Part shown: piece after piece, positions 27,824 through 37,363 of the stretch
How positions within the stretch are numbered: the first letter of the stretch is position 1
Layout of the letters: each line of letters opens with the position of its first letter
Assembly (NCBI GenBank): GCA_027486415.1
Contig: JAIXPC010000008.1
Span: 327,404-391,403, forward strand
Direction: 5' to 3'
Source: Sphingomonadales bacterium
Lineage (GTDB): Bacteria; Pseudomonadota; Alphaproteobacteria; Sphingomonadales; Sphingomonadaceae
Length of the DNA stretch: 64,000 bases
The notes under the pieces: generated by a model
What the model was told of the DNA's origin: nothing
The model's input: only the letters and a program-made list of their open reading frames with translations
Database searches by the model: none
Made by a program: the position numbers and the translations under genes

Positions 27824-28185
27824 GACTTCAGCTCCCGGATCAGGGCTTCCAGTTCGGCAATGTCGTCAGGCGAAAGCTCGCCGCGCTCGGCCAGGTGCGC
27901 CACCAGCGGCGCCGGGCGCCCGCCGAACAGGCGATCGACCAGCCGGCGCGATTCGCCGGCCGCGATGGCGCCGCGATCGACGATGGGTGAATAGAGATAG
28001 CGGCGGCCATCCTCGGCAGTGGCCAGCGCGCCCTTGGCTGCAAGCCGGGACAGCAGGGTCTTGACCGTCGCCAGCGTCCAGCCCGTGTCAGCCAACTGCC
28101 CGGCCACGTCCTGCGCCGTGATCGGGTGCTGTGCCCACACCACCTCCATCACCTGCCACTCCGCTTCGCTGATTCGTTCCGACAT
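27820..28185 (-). CDS. BlaI/MecI/CopY-family transcriptional repressor
   Basis: 121 residues. The winged helix is in ISEAEWQVMEVVWAQHPITAQDVAGQL, then WTLATVKTLLSRLAAKGALATAEDGRRYLYSP, the pattern of the BlaI family. A C-terminal dimerisation helix follows. Cleavage by the M56 partner would relieve repression. Two dyad operators of the TACAnnTGTA type lie directly upstream, one between the -35 and -10 boxes, so the pair is almost certainly autorepressed. Confidence 0.93.
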   Translation of the reverse strand: MSERISEAEWQVMEVVWAQHPITAQDVAGQLADTGWTLATVKTLLSRLAAKGALATAEDGRRYLYSPIVDRGAIAAGESRRLVDRLFGGRPAPLVAHLAERGELSPDDIAELEALIRELKS

Positions 28186-28200
28186 CAGGCACCCGACTGT

Positions 28201-28243
28201 CTACGTCTGTAATCATCATAAAAACTACATCTGTAGTCGTCAA
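28201..28243 (-). promoter_or_regulatory. promoter with two BlaI-type operators for the repressor-peptidase pair
   Basis: On the minus strand: -35 TTGACG at 28243-28238, 17-base spacer, -10 TATGAT at 28220-28215. A perfect dyad CTACATCTGTAG (28225-28236) fills most of the spacer, and a near-copy CTACGTCTGTAA (28201-28212) lies just downstream of the -10 at the expected start site. The dyad centres are 24 bases apart. Both fit the TACA..TGTA consensus of BlaI/MecI repressors. The repressor ATG is at 28185. Confidence 0.85.
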
Positions 28244-28328
28244 GCACTGCTTCAGCGCATCAATACAGTTGTTTCCCCATCGACGCTGTTGACCATGGCA
28301 GGCCGCCGTGGCAGTGCCGGCCCATCGA

Positions 28329-28402
28329 GCGGGTATGATGTAATGGTAGCCTGTCAGCTTCCCAAGCTGAACGCGCGGGTTCGATTCCCGCTACCCGCTC
28401 CA
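28329..28402 (+). tRNA. tRNA-Gly (anticodon CCC)
   Basis: 74 bases with encoded CCA. Acceptor GCGGGTA pairs with TACCCGC (28392-28398), discriminator T, then CCA at 28400-28402. The anticodon arm is TCAGC-TTCCCAA-GCTGA, giving anticodon CCC, which reads GGG. The T arm is GCGGG-TTCGATT-CCCGC. Confidence 0.97.
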
Positions 28403-28671
28403 TCGCAGCCATGCCAGCGTACCGGACCAGGCGAGTCAATCGAGATCGCGTCTGGCCACGACGGTCCGAATGGCGCGTCCCAGGGCTTCTGAGCTCCCTG
28501 CCCTTCAGGCCCCATCCCTACGTCAATCGCCCCGTGAGCAAACGACGTATGTTACAGTTTCGTATTATTCGCGACGTTGCATCGGGATCTGAATAAAAAG
28601 AGTATCAAACAGAAACAGGGAAACTATGTTCCTGTGGGGCGGACGTCTGGTGCAAATAAGGGAGCCACCTG

Positions 28672-29430
28672 ATGTCTTTGATTCACAATATTCTTCGTCG
28701 CGCCTTCATGTTTTCTGCCACAGTGGTTATCGCGGTTTCGAGCCCTGCGTCGGCCCGGGACGCGAGCTACACCGTGACATTGAACCAAGACAGTTTCTTT
28801 GGGTTCAATCCATCGTTCAATGGCCTCATTCCGGTCAACGATACCACCGATTTCAGCTTCTATGGCACCTTCTGGACCAAGCCGGCGTTCGGTCTGGGCC
28901 AGGGCAACAGCGGCGACGACCTGTGGACCGAATTCGGCATCGGCGCGAATTTCAACCTGATGGACGGCAAGCTGAAGGTGAAGCCACAGCTGGGTCTGAC
29001 CAACGGCTCCCTGCTGTCGGGCGGCGCCATCGTGGGCGGCGCCACGCGCGGCTCCAAGTTTGCCGACGGGATCGTGCCCAGCCTGACCGTTAACTACAGC
29101 GGCGACACGTTCGAAGCCGAATATTACGGCGGCTATTATGCCGCGCTCAGCCAGCGCAATGGCCGTGCCGCGCTCGACTTTGTCCACACCTGGATCAACG
29201 TCGGCTACAAGGCGTCGAGCAATGTCTCGTTCGGCCCGCACTACGAACTGCTGTCGAACACCCGCAACACCTATCCGGGCGGCCGCGCCAGCAAGACTTA
29301 TGAATGGCTTGGCGCCTATGTGCAGTTCGCGCTGCCCAAGGGCTTCTTTGCCCGCTTCACCGCCGGCGCCGACCTCGACAAGGACAATGCCGGCGATTTC
29401 TACAAGATGAGCGTGGGCATGAGCTTCTGA
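28672..29430 (+). CDS. outer-membrane beta-barrel protein of unknown function
   Basis: 252 residues. An N-terminal signal peptide ends around PASARDA. The rest is a series of amphipathic strands with alternating aromatics (TDFSFYGTFWTKPAF, FEAEYYGGYYAALS, YEWLGAYVQFAL) and the chain ends in Phe, as outer-membrane barrels do. It may belong to the DUF6733 group, which I recall from sphingomonads, but that is tentative. An AGGGAG ribosome binding site precedes the ATG. The 269-base gap upstream after tRNA-Gly holds no gene I can support. A strong terminator hairpin follows. Confidence 0.72.
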   Translation: MSLIHNILRRAFMFSATVVIAVSSPASARDASYTVTLNQDSFFGFNPSFNGLIPVNDTTDFSFYGTFWTKPAFGLGQGNSGDDLWTEFGIGANFNLMDGKLKVKPQLGLTNGSLLSGGAIVGGATRGSKFADGIVPSLTVNYSGDTFEAEYYGGYYAALSQRNGRAALDFVHTWINVGYKASSNVSFGPHYELLSNTRNTYPGGRASKTYEWLGAYVQFALPKGFFARFTAGADLDKDNAGDFYKMSVGMSF

Positions 29431-29437
29431 TGCGGGC

Positions 29438-29461
29438 GGGAGCGCCCGGCCGGGCGCTCCC
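29438..29461. terminator. terminator hairpin between the barrel gene and the mutase gene
   Basis: A 24-base perfect palindrome (arms GGGAGCGCCCGG and CCGGGCGCTCCC) lies 7 bases after the barrel stop, followed on the plus strand by a pyrimidine tract CTTCCCTTACT. It sits between two convergent genes and may end both transcripts. Confidence 0.65.
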
Positions 29462-29467
29462 CTTCCC

Positions 29468-31606
29468 TTACTCCGCCGCTTCACCCAGCGGCGGCAAATT
29501 GTGGCCGAGCAGGCGGAGCAGTTCCGCCGCCGCCTCGACAATGTTGGTTCCGGGGCCAAAGATGGCGACCGTGCCAACGGACTTCAGGAAATCATAATCC
29601 TGCGCCGGGATCACGCCGCCGGCGATCACCTTGATGTCGGGACGGCCGGCCTGCTTCAGCTCGTCGATCAGCGCCGGCACCAACGTCTTGTGGCCAGCGG
29701 CCAGAGACGAGGCCGCGACCAGGTCGACATCCAGCTTCAGCGCCAGTTCGCGAGCTTCTTCCGGGGTCTGGAACAGCGGGCCAACGGTGGCATCAAAGCC
29801 CAGATCGGCGAGCGCCGTGCCGACGACCTTGGCGCCGCGGTCGTGCCCGTCCTGGCCCATCTTGACGATCAGCACGCGCGGCTTGCGGCCGGTCCGGCGC
29901 TCGAATGCCTCCACTCCATCGGCGACGCGGGCATAGGCCGGATCGGCCTTGTAGGCATCGGCGTAGACGCCCTTCACCATCTTCACGACCGCGGCGTGGC
30001 GTCCGAACACGTCTTCCATCGCCTTCGAAATCTCGCCCAGCGTGCAGCGGGCGCGGGCGCATTCGATGGCCAGCGCCAGCAGATTCTCGCTGCCGCGCGC
30101 GCCGTTGCGCAGGGCCTCCAGCGTGGCTTCGACACGGGCCGGATCGCGCGCGGCCTTCACGGCCTCGATGCGGGTGATCTGGCTCGCGCGCACGGCGACG
30201 TTGTCGACATCGAGAACCGGAACTTCGTCCACGGTGGACGGCTTGTACTTGTTGACGCCGACGATGACGGTTTCGCCCATGTCGATGCCGGCCTGCTTGG
30301 CGGCAGCGGCGGCTTCGATGTCGAGCTTGGGCTTGCCGCTTTCGACCGCTTTGGTCATGCCGCCCATCGCCTCGATCTCGTCGATGATGGCCTGGGCACC
30401 GTCCACCAGCTGCTTGGTCAGCGCCTCGACATAATAGCTGCCGCCCAGCGGATCGACCACCTTGGTGATGCCAGCCTCTTCCTGCAGCACGATCTGGGTG
30501 TTGCGGGCGATGCGCGCCGAGAAATCAGTCGGCAGCGCGATGGCTTCATCCAGCGCGTTGGTGTGGAGCGACTGGGTGCCGCCCAGGGCTGCCGCCAGCG
30601 CCTCGATCGTGGTGCGGATGACGTTGTTGTACGGGTCCTGCTCCTGCAGCGACACGCCCGAGGTCTGGCAATGGGTGCGCAGCATCAGGCTGCGCGGGTC
30701 CTTGGCGCCAAAGTTGGTCATGATGCGCGACCATAGGGTGCGCGCGGCGCGCAGCTTGGCGACTTCCATGAAGAAGTTCATGCCGATGGCGAAGAAGAAG
30801 GAGAGGCGGCCGGCGAATTCATCGACGTCGAGGCCTTGGCGCATCGCGGCGCGGGCATATTCCATGCCGTCGGCCAGGGTGAAGGCCAATTCCTGCAGCG
30901 CCGTCGCCCCGGCTTCGTGCATGTGATAGCCGGAGATGGAAATGCTGTTGAATTTCGGCATGTTGCGCGCCGTGTGCGCGATGATGTCGGCGACGATCCG
31001 CATCGAGGGTTCGGGCGGATAGATATAGGTGTTCCGAACCATGAACTCCTTCAGGATGTCGTTCTGGATCGTGCCATCCAGCTTGGCCTGGGGGACGCCC
31101 TGTTCCTCGGCAGCCACGATGAAGAAGGCGAGGCAGGGGATCACCGCGCCGTTCATGGTCATGGACACGGACATCTGGTCGAGCGGGATGCCGTCGAACA
31201 GGATCTTCATATCCTCGACCGTATCGATTGCCACGCCGGCCTTGCCGACATCGCCCGACACGCGCGGATGGTCGCTGTCATAACCGCGGTGGGTGGCAAG
31301 ATCGAAGGCGACCGAAAGCCCCTTCTGCCCGGCAGCAAGGTTGCGGCGATAGAAAGCGTTGGATTCCTCGGCGGTGGAGAATCCGGCATATTGGCGCACG
31401 GTCCACGGCCGGCCGGCATACATGGATGCGCGCACCCCACGGGTGAACGGCGCGAAACCGGGCAGGCCGGGATCCCAGCCCGCCGTGTCGTCCGCGGTAT
31501 AGAGCGGCTTGACGGTGAAGCCTTCCGGCGTGGCCCAATCCAGCGACTGGCCCCTGACTTCCTTTGCCGCCATCGCGGCCCAGTCGTTCACCGTCTTCTT
31601 GGTCAT
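29468..31606 (-). CDS. scpA: methylmalonyl-CoA mutase
   Basis: 712 residues, full length for the single-chain enzyme. The N-terminal TIM barrel has [23 protein letters not shown] and the substrate-binding [12 protein letters not shown] segment. The C-terminal B12 domain has the base-off motif [11 protein letters not shown]. It converts methylmalonyl-CoA and succinyl-CoA, linking propionate, valine and odd-chain acids to the TCA cycle. The ATG at 31606 has a GGGAG ribosome binding site. No MeaB chaperone or epimerase gene is nearby. Confidence 0.96.
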   Translation of the reverse strand: MTKKTVNDWAAMAAKEVRGQSLDWATPEGFTVKPLYTADDTAGWDPGLPGFAPFTRGVRASMYAGRPWTVRQYAGFSTAEESNAFYRRNLAAGQKGLSVAFDLATHRGYDSDHPRVSGDVGKAGVAIDTVEDMKILFDGIPLDQMSVSMTMNGAVIPCLAFFIVAAEEQGVPQAKLDGTIQNDILKEFMVRNTYIYPPEPSMRIVADIIAHTARNMPKFNSISISGYHMHEAGATALQELAFTLADGMEYARAAMRQGLDVDEFAGRLSFFFAIGMNFFMEVAKLRAARTLWSRIMTNFGAKDPRSLMLRTHCQTSGVSLQEQDPYNNVIRTTIEALAAALGGTQSLHTNALDEAIALPTDFSARIARNTQIVLQEEAGITKVVDPLGGSYYVEALTKQLVDGAQAIIDEIEAMGGMTKAVESGKPKLDIEAAAAAKQAGIDMGETVIVGVNKYKPSTVDEVPVLDVDNVAVRASQITRIEAVKAARDPARVEATLEALRNGARGSENLLALAIECARARCTLGEISKAMEDVFGRHAAVVKMVKGVYADAYKADPAYARVADGVEAFERRTGRKPRVLIVKMGQDGHDRGAKVVGTALADLGFDATVGPLFQTPEEARELALKLDVDLVAASSLAAGHKTLVPALIDELKQAGRPDIKVIAGGVIPAQDYDFLKSVGTVAIFGPGTNIVEAAAELLRLLGHNLPPLGEAAE

Positions 31607-31699
31607 GTGCATCTCCCGGTCGGCGGTTCTCCAAGCCATGCGCCGCAGTCGCCGTCAACCGCGGCGGAACATGTGCGGCCAAGCATTGTTGTCGCGGCC

Positions 31700-31906
31700 A
31701 TGATCGAACCCGAAAGCACCTCTCCGCGAAACGACGCACCTGAGGCAGTCGCCACCAACAAGGCGCGCGCCGGGACAACTGGCAACAAGGTGCGCTATGT
31801 GTTGCTGGTGTCGGTGATCATTGCCGCGCTGGCAATGCTGTTCACCTATGTCGTGTCACCCAAGGGCCGCATCGAAGGCGCCACGTCGGCGCCAGGCCCG
31901 TATTGA
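31700..31906 (+). CDS. small single-pass membrane protein, unknown
   Basis: 68 residues. A polar N-terminal third is followed by one membrane segment (VRYVLLVSVIIAALAMLFTYVV) and a short tail ending PGPY. I do not recognise a family. It diverges from the mutase gene (93 bases apart) and ends 4 bases before the glnD stop on the other strand. Start at ATG 31700; the upstream part of the same frame is shadow coding. Confidence 0.5.
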   Translation: MIEPESTSPRNDAPEAVATNKARAGTTGNKVRYVLLVSVIIAALAMLFTYVVSPKGRIEGATSAPGPY

Positions 31907-31910
31907 GAGG

Positions 31911-34673
31911 TCACTCGGCCGCTTCGGCCATCGCCTCGACCTTGGGGCTGGCGGCAGCGGCAATGGCGAGCAGCCGCTTTTCGATGGCCTTCAGCCGGGC
32001 CGGCGCGTCGATCTTCGCTCCGGTCAGATCTGTGACATAGAACGTGTCAGTGGCTTTTTCGCCATAGGTGGCGATGTGGGCGCTGTGGATGGTCAACTTC
32101 TGCTGGAACAGACCGTGGGTGAGCGCATAGAGCAGCGCCGGCCGGTCCGATGCGTTGACCTCGATCACGGTATAACGGTTGCTGGCCTTGTTATCGATCA
32201 GCACGCGCGGCTCCACTCGGAAAAGCTCGGCCTTGCGACGGGCAAGGGGTCGCTCCGCCAGTTTGTCGGCCAATCGGATACGGCCTGTCAGAACATCCTC
32301 TATGGCGCGTTTCAACCGCGCCAGCTGCGCCGGTTCGGCAAAGGGCCGGCCCAGCGGATCAAGCACGACGAAATTGTCGATGGCCATGCCGTCGCGTGTG
32401 GTGTGGATGCGCGCGTCGAAAATGTTGCCGCCAGCCAGACTGATCGCGCCCGCAATGCGATAAAACAGGCCGGGATGATCGGTGGCGTAGATTGATACCA
32501 ATGTCGTCCCAAGTGCCGGATCGGGCAGACAGGCAATCGCCAACGGCGCATCGCCAGCATCGGCCACCAGCGCGGCGTTGGCAGTGAGCACGTCGGGCGC
32601 CTCGGCCACCCAGTAACTGTCGGCAAAGCGCCGCGTATAGGCCGCAAAGCGCGCATCATCCCACCCCAGCGCGGATTGCAACTGGCCTTGGCGGGAGGCG
32701 ATGCGAGTGGCACGGCCGGTCTGCTTGTGGCCCAGTCGCAGCACCTCTTCGGCGGCTTCGTACAATTCACGCAGGAGTTGCGCCTTCCAGCCATTCCATA
32801 CGCCCGGGCCCACGGCGCGAATGTCGGCCACTGTCAGGATCATCAGCAGCCGGAGCCGCTCCGGGCTGGCGACCTTTGCAGCGAAATCCAGGATGGTCTT
32901 GAAATCGCTGAGGTCCCGCTTGAACGCAGTGCGACTCATCAGCAGGTGATGTTCGACCAGCCAGGCAACGGTCTCGGTCTCTTCCGCCGTCAGCCCCAGC
33001 CGCGGGCAGAGCCGGCGGGCAATGTCGGCGCCCAGCAGGCTGTGATCGCCGCCGCGCCCCTTGGCAATATCGTGCAGCAACACGGCGACATGCAGAACCC
33101 GGCGGTTGATGAGCTGGTGGATGATGGTGCTGGAAAACGGGTGATCTTCCTTCAGTTCGCCACGCTCGATCCGCGCCACCAGGCCGATGGCCCGTATGGT
33201 ATGCTCGTCCACCGTGTAATGGTGATACATGTCGTATTGCATCTGCGCCACGACACGGCCGAAATCCGGCACGAATCGGCCGAACACATCAGCCTCGTTC
33301 ATCCAACGCAGCACGGTTTCCGGGTCGCGCGGCGAGGTCAGCACCGACAGGAACAGCGCGTTGGCCGCCTTGTCACGACGGACACGATCGTCAATCAGCC
33401 CGGCATCGCGGGCCGCTGCCCGCATTGCCAGCGGATGAATGGCAACGCCCTCGCGATCGGCCAGCGCAAACATCTCGATCAGGCGAGCAGGTTCGGCGGC
33501 AAAGAATTTGTCATTGGGAACACCGATCTGGCCGCGCTTGAGGGTAAAGCCGTTCAGTCGCGAAGGCCGGCGCGTGATGGTGGGCAGCCATGACAGCCGG
33601 GCCGTCGATTCATCGAGATGGGCGAGGAACAGGCCAGTGAGATCCCCGACCGATTTCGCCATCAGGAAATAATGGCGCATGAAGCGCTCCACTGCGCTCA
33701 TGCTGTCGCGATTGGCATAACGCAGCCTGGCTGCAAGTTCGCGCTGCACGTCGAACGTCAGCCGCTCCTCGGCCCGGCCGGTGAGGTGATGGAGCATGAT
33801 ACGCACCGACCATAGAAAGCTCTCCGCCCGCCGGAACTGGCGCAGTTCGTCGGCCGTCAGCAGCCCCTTGTCGACCAATTCGGCGACGCTGCTGACCTGA
33901 TGCAGATATTTGCCGATCCAGAACAACGCGTGGAGATCTCTGAGGCCGCCCTTGCCCTCTTTCAGATTGGGTTCGACGACATAGCGGCTGTCGCCCATGC
34001 GCTGGTGCCGCGCCTCGCGCTCGGCCAGCTTTTCGGCCACGAAGGCCCGCGCTGTGCCGGCCACGACGTCCTTGGCAAACCGCGCCGCCGCGGCGTCATA
34101 CAGCGCCTGATCACCCCAGACGAAGCGCGCTTCCAGAAAGGCGGTGCGGATCGTCATGTCTGATCGCGCCATGCGAACAACATCGTCGAGGCTGCGGGTC
34201 GCGTTGCCGATCTTCAGGCCCAGATCCCACAGCAGATAGAGCAGGGTCTCGATCACCTGCTCCCCCCAAGGCGTCTGTTTCCAGGGCGTGATGAAGACGA
34301 TGTCCACATCGGAAAAGGGTGCCATCTGGCCGCGGCCATAGCCGCCGACCGCCACCAGCGCGAGGCGCTCGGACTGGGTGGGATTGGCCAGCGGATAAAG
34401 TTGCTCCACCACCGTATCGCAGGCCAGCCGCAACAGCTGATCGGTCAGGAAGCTCTGTGCTGCCGCCAGTTCCAGGCCGCGACCGGGATGCGCCTCCAGC
34501 CGGCGCTTGAGTTCGCTGCGGCCGTGCGCCAGTGCGCCACGCAGGGTTTCGGCCAGCAGGCGGCGACGGGCAGCAAAGTCCTTTGCATCGGCCATGCCAA
34601 CCGCCAGCGCATCGACAAGCGCGCGGCGATCGATGATGGACCGCCGGTTGGGAATGGATTCAGGCCGGATCAT
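31911..34673 (-). CDS. glnD: bifunctional [protein-PII] uridylyltransferase / uridylyl-removing enzyme
   Basis: 920 residues. The nucleotidyltransferase motif is VGGYGRGQMAPFSDVDIVFI. The HD domain is seen in HVAVLLHDIAKGRGGDHS. Two ACT domains follow at the C-terminus, the second reading TVIEVNASDRPALLYALTHGLFQQKL. GlnD senses glutamine and adds or removes UMP from PII proteins to set nitrogen assimilation. The ATG at 34673 is used; an in-frame TTG is 3 codons earlier. No glnB or amtB is nearby. Confidence 0.95.
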   Translation of the reverse strand: MIRPESIPNRRSIIDRRALVDALAVGMADAKDFAARRRLLAETLRGALAHGRSELKRRLEAHPGRGLELAAAQSFLTDQLLRLACDTVVEQLYPLANPTQSERLALVAVGGYGRGQMAPFSDVDIVFITPWKQTPWGEQVIETLLYLLWDLGLKIGNATRSLDDVVRMARSDMTIRTAFLEARFVWGDQALYDAAAARFAKDVVAGTARAFVAEKLAEREARHQRMGDSRYVVEPNLKEGKGGLRDLHALFWIGKYLHQVSSVAELVDKGLLTADELRQFRRAESFLWSVRIMLHHLTGRAEERLTFDVQRELAARLRYANRDSMSAVERFMRHYFLMAKSVGDLTGLFLAHLDESTARLSWLPTITRRPSRLNGFTLKRGQIGVPNDKFFAAEPARLIEMFALADREGVAIHPLAMRAAARDAGLIDDRVRRDKAANALFLSVLTSPRDPETVLRWMNEADVFGRFVPDFGRVVAQMQYDMYHHYTVDEHTIRAIGLVARIERGELKEDHPFSSTIIHQLINRRVLHVAVLLHDIAKGRGGDHSLLGADIARRLCPRLGLTAEETETVAWLVEHHLLMSRTAFKRDLSDFKTILDFAAKVASPERLRLLMILTVADIRAVGPGVWNGWKAQLLRELYEAAEEVLRLGHKQTGRATRIASRQGQLQSALGWDDARFAAYTRRFADSYWVAEAPDVLTANAALVADAGDAPLAIACLPDPALGTTLVSIYATDHPGLFYRIAGAISLAGGNIFDARIHTTRDGMAIDNFVVLDPLGRPFAEPAQLARLKRAIEDVLTGRIRLADKLAERPLARRKAELFRVEPRVLIDNKASNRYTVIEVNASDRPALLYALTHGLFQQKLTIHSAHIATYGEKATDTFYVTDLTGAKIDAPARLKAIEKRLLAIAAAASPKVEAMAEAAE

Positions 34674-34715
34674 GCCGGGCAAGAATAGGCAGGAAATGCC
34701 GGCGCTGCCACTGCG

Positions 34716-35708
34716 TCATCCCCACAGCTCGGCCGGCGGCGGATAGACGTCACTGCCCTCGAAGCGCAGTCCGTGCGGACGATCCTGGATCAGCAGCGGG
34801 CCATCGAGATCGGCAAATCGCCCCTGCATTGCCACCAGAAATGCCGGCGCGATGGCGAGACTGGTGCACAACATGCACCCAGTCATCACCCCAAGCCCGC
34901 GTGTGGCAGCAGCGTGACGAAGCGCCAGCGCCTCGGTCAACCCGCCGGCCTTGTCCAGCTTGATGTTGATGAACTGGTATCGCCCGACGACCTCATCCAG
35001 GCTGGCGCGCGTCTGGCAGCTTTCATCGGCGGCGATCGGCACGGCGCAACGCAGCCCGTCCAGATCGGCATCGCGGCCGGCAGGCACCGGCTGTTCAACC
35101 AGTTCCACACCCAGGGGTGCCAGAGCGGCCAGTGTGCGTTCGATATCGGTTCCAGCCCAGCCTTCATTGGCATCGACGATCAGGCGGGCATCGGGCGCGG
35201 CGCGGCGCACCGCCTGCAACCGCTCCACGTCGGCCTGCCAGCCGCCCTCCCCGCCCAGTTTCACCTTCAGCAGTTCCCGAGCCCGTGCGGCATGGGCCGC
35301 ATCGGCCATGACGGCTGGATCACCCAGGCTGATCGTGTAAGCGGTCAGCATTGGCTGCGGCACCGGCAGGCCCAGGCGCTGCCAAACCCGCTCCCCGCTG
35401 ATCCGCGATTCGAGATCCCACAGCGCGCAGTCGGCAGCGTTACGCGCTGCGCCCGCTGGCAACAGGGTCAAAAGATCAGCGCGCCCTGCCCCGGCCGCAA
35501 TGGCATCTGCGACCGATTCAAGCGTGGCAAGCACGGCTTCAGCCGAATCGCCTTTGTAATAGATGGCAGTCCCTTCGCCACGCCCGGTGTGCACGCCGTC
35601 GCTGATCTCGGCGATAACCACGTCAACATGGGTCTTGGCCCCGCGCGCGATGGTGAAACTGCCTTGTACGGGAAATCGCTCGATGCGGGCTTTGAGGGTC
35701 CGGGCCAT
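34716..35708 (-). CDS. dipeptide epimerase (L-Ala-D/L-Glu epimerase type)
   Basis: 330 residues of the enolase superfamily. The paired Lys is in ELLKVKLGG, metal ligands in LIVDANEGW, VELVEQPVP and IAADESCQ, and the second catalytic Lys in FINIKLDKAGG. Such enzymes epimerise dipeptides from peptidoglycan recycling; some alphaproteobacterial relatives racemise N-acetyl-glutamate instead. The ATG at 35708 gives a normal N-terminus. It diverges from the small protein at 35785. Confidence 0.85.
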   Translation of the reverse strand: MARTLKARIERFPVQGSFTIARGAKTHVDVVIAEISDGVHTGRGEGTAIYYKGDSAEAVLATLESVADAIAAGAGRADLLTLLPAGAARNAADCALWDLESRISGERVWQRLGLPVPQPMLTAYTISLGDPAVMADAAHAARARELLKVKLGGEGGWQADVERLQAVRRAAPDARLIVDANEGWAGTDIERTLAALAPLGVELVEQPVPAGRDADLDGLRCAVPIAADESCQTRASLDEVVGRYQFINIKLDKAGGLTEALALRHAAATRGLGVMTGCMLCTSLAIAPAFLVAMQGRFADLDGPLLIQDRPHGLRFEGSDVYPPPAELWG

Positions 35709-35784
35709 GCAGCCTGCCTGCCGTATGCCGCCTCGCATCGCAACCATCTTTGCGCCCGCACGAATCCGCGTCATGCTGCCGGCC

Positions 35785-36090
35785 ATGAGTGATGAGGAAT
35801 CAGTCGAGCTGGATCCGGTGGCGACGGTGTCGCGCATCACCGCGCTGGAAATGCTGGTGCGTCAGATCATGATCGTCCAGCTCCGCATCCTCGACAAGAT
35901 GGGCGAGATCCAGCTGACCGGCGACTACATCCAGACAATCGGCAAGGCCTATGCCGAGAAGGTCGATGAAAGCCCGATCATCGAAAGCGCCAGCCCCAAC
36001 GTGAATTATGAGTTCAAGATGATGGTGCTCCACAATCTGGAGCGCTTCTTCGATGACCTCGAGAAGCATATCCGGGAAAACTCGCCCTGA
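35785..36090 (+). CDS. hypothetical small helical protein
   Basis: 101 residues, mostly predicted helix (ITALEMLVRQIMIVQLRILDKMGEIQ and FKMMVLHNLERFFDDLEKHIREN) with an acidic start. No signal or membrane segment. I do not recognise a family. The chosen ATG follows a short ATGCTGCCGGCC stretch that offers another start 4 codons upstream. It diverges from the dipeptide epimerase and is followed 28 bases later by tRNA-Cys on the other strand. Confidence 0.65.
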   Translation: MSDEESVELDPVATVSRITALEMLVRQIMIVQLRILDKMGEIQLTGDYIQTIGKAYAEKVDESPIIESASPNVNYEFKMMVLHNLERFFDDLEKHIRENSP

Positions 36091-36118
36091 GGCCGGTGAT
36101 CCCGATCACGTCGCGCGA

Positions 36119-36192
36119 TGGAGGCCCGAGCCGGAATCGAACCGGCGTGCACGGATTTGCAGTCCGCTGCGTCACCACTCCGCCATCGGGCC
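36119..36192 (-). tRNA. tRNA-Cys (anticodon GCA)
   Basis: 74 bases on the minus strand with encoded CCA (36121-36119). Acceptor GGCCCGA pairs with TCGGGCC, discriminator T. The anticodon arm reads CGGAC-TGCAAAT-CC with anticodon GCA. The D arm contains the usual TGGTGACGC. Confidence 0.97.
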
Positions 36193-36324
36193 TCAGAGCG
36201 GAGCGTCGCCCTAGCAAGGTGGGGCCGGATGGGCAATGAGTTTGTGGCGTTGACTGACAGAGGCGACAGGGCGAGCAACTCTGCCATTGCGCGACAAGCC
36301 GCCGCACGGCACAAGCACCCGGCG

Positions 36325-36966
36325 ATGAACACGACCTCTTCTGCCTCCTTGCGCCAGACCATGGTGGACACCCAGCTGAAAACCGTGGGTGTTACCGATG
36401 CCGGTGTACTCGCCGCCTTTGCCACCGTCCCGCGCGAACCCTTCCTGCCGCCGGCGCTGGCCGCTCTGGCCCATGCCGACGCTGCACACGAGATAGCACC
36501 GAGTCGCCATCTGCTCGCTCCGCTGGCGCTGGCACTGCTGCTGCAGCATGCCGCCGTGACGCCGGGAATGCGTGTGCTGGTGGTTGGAAGCGGGTCGGGC
36601 TACTCGGCGGCCGTCCTGGCCCGACTGGGCGCGGACGTAACCGCGCTGGAACAGGATGATGCCCTGATCGCCATGGCGGCCGCGGCTGGCGTCAAGACGG
36701 TGAAGGGCCCACTGGCCGATGGCTGGGCTACGGCGGCGCCCTATGATCTGGTGCTGTTCGAAGGTGCCATCGCGTCCGTCTCGCTGGCCATCGCGTCGCA
36801 ATTGGCGCCCGGCGGGCGCATCGCCGCCGTGCTGCGCCAGTCGGGCGTTGGCCGCGCCTATGTCGGCCCACTCACTGCGGCTGGCCAGCCGGCCGGACTG
36901 CCGTTCATCGAAATGGCCGCACCCGATTTGCCCGGCTTTGCCGCGCGCCGCGAATTCGCCTTCTGA
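36325..36966 (+). CDS. protein-L-isoaspartate O-methyltransferase family protein
   Basis: 213 residues. It begins LRQTMVDTQLKTVGVTDAGVLAAFATVPREPFLPPAL, as PCMT-family proteins do, and has the SAM-binding VLVVGSGSGYSAAVLARLG and DLVLFEGAI strands. The family repairs isoaspartate in damaged proteins, but this branch lacks some residues of true Pcm, so substrate specificity is open. The frame can be extended upstream across the tRNA gene, which is not credible; ATG 36325 is used. Confidence 0.82.
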   Translation: MNTTSSASLRQTMVDTQLKTVGVTDAGVLAAFATVPREPFLPPALAALAHADAAHEIAPSRHLLAPLALALLLQHAAVTPGMRVLVVGSGSGYSAAVLARLGADVTALEQDDALIAMAAAAGVKTVKGPLADGWATAAPYDLVLFEGAIASVSLAIASQLAPGGRIAAVLRQSGVGRAYVGPLTAAGQPAGLPFIEMAAPDLPGFAARREFAF

Positions 36967-37026
36967 GGCCTGCCGGGCTGATTGTCGGTTATGGCGTTTT
37001 TCTTCACGATGACGTAACCCAGCGTC

Positions 37027-37323
37027 ATGAGCGACACGCCGCCCGCCCTTGATGCCATTCTCGCCTCCATCCGCGCCCGCGTGATGGAGCAGAACGCGCC
37101 GGACGATGCCGAGGCCACCCCCGCCCCGGCCGCACCGCCGCCCGCACCGGCTGTGCCACTGTCCGATGTCGTCATCTCGCCCGGCAGCGCCGGCATGACG
37201 CTCGATGAACTGATGCGCTCGATGCTCGCACCGCAGATCCAGGCCTGGCTGAATGCCAATATGCCGGAAATCGTCGAGAAACTGGCGCGCGAGGAAATCA
37301 AGCGGCTCACCGGCAAGCTGTAA
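37027..37323 (+). CDS. popZ: PopZ-family protein (DUF2497), polar organising protein
   Basis: 98 residues. A short N-terminal helix ([14 protein letters not shown]) is followed by a proline- and alanine-rich linker and the conserved C-terminal oligomerisation helices [37 protein letters not shown]. PopZ forms a matrix at the cell pole that holds ParB and the origin. The protein is shorter than Caulobacter PopZ because the linker is short. The neighbour valS is the usual alphaproteobacterial partner. Confidence 0.88.
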   Translation: MSDTPPALDAILASIRARVMEQNAPDDAEATPAPAAPPPAPAVPLSDVVISPGSAGMTLDELMRSMLAPQIQAWLNANMPEIVEKLAREEIKRLTGKL

Positions 37324-37363
37324 CGGGCTTTTCGCGCCGCCTCCCAGCGGCTATGCGCCGGGG

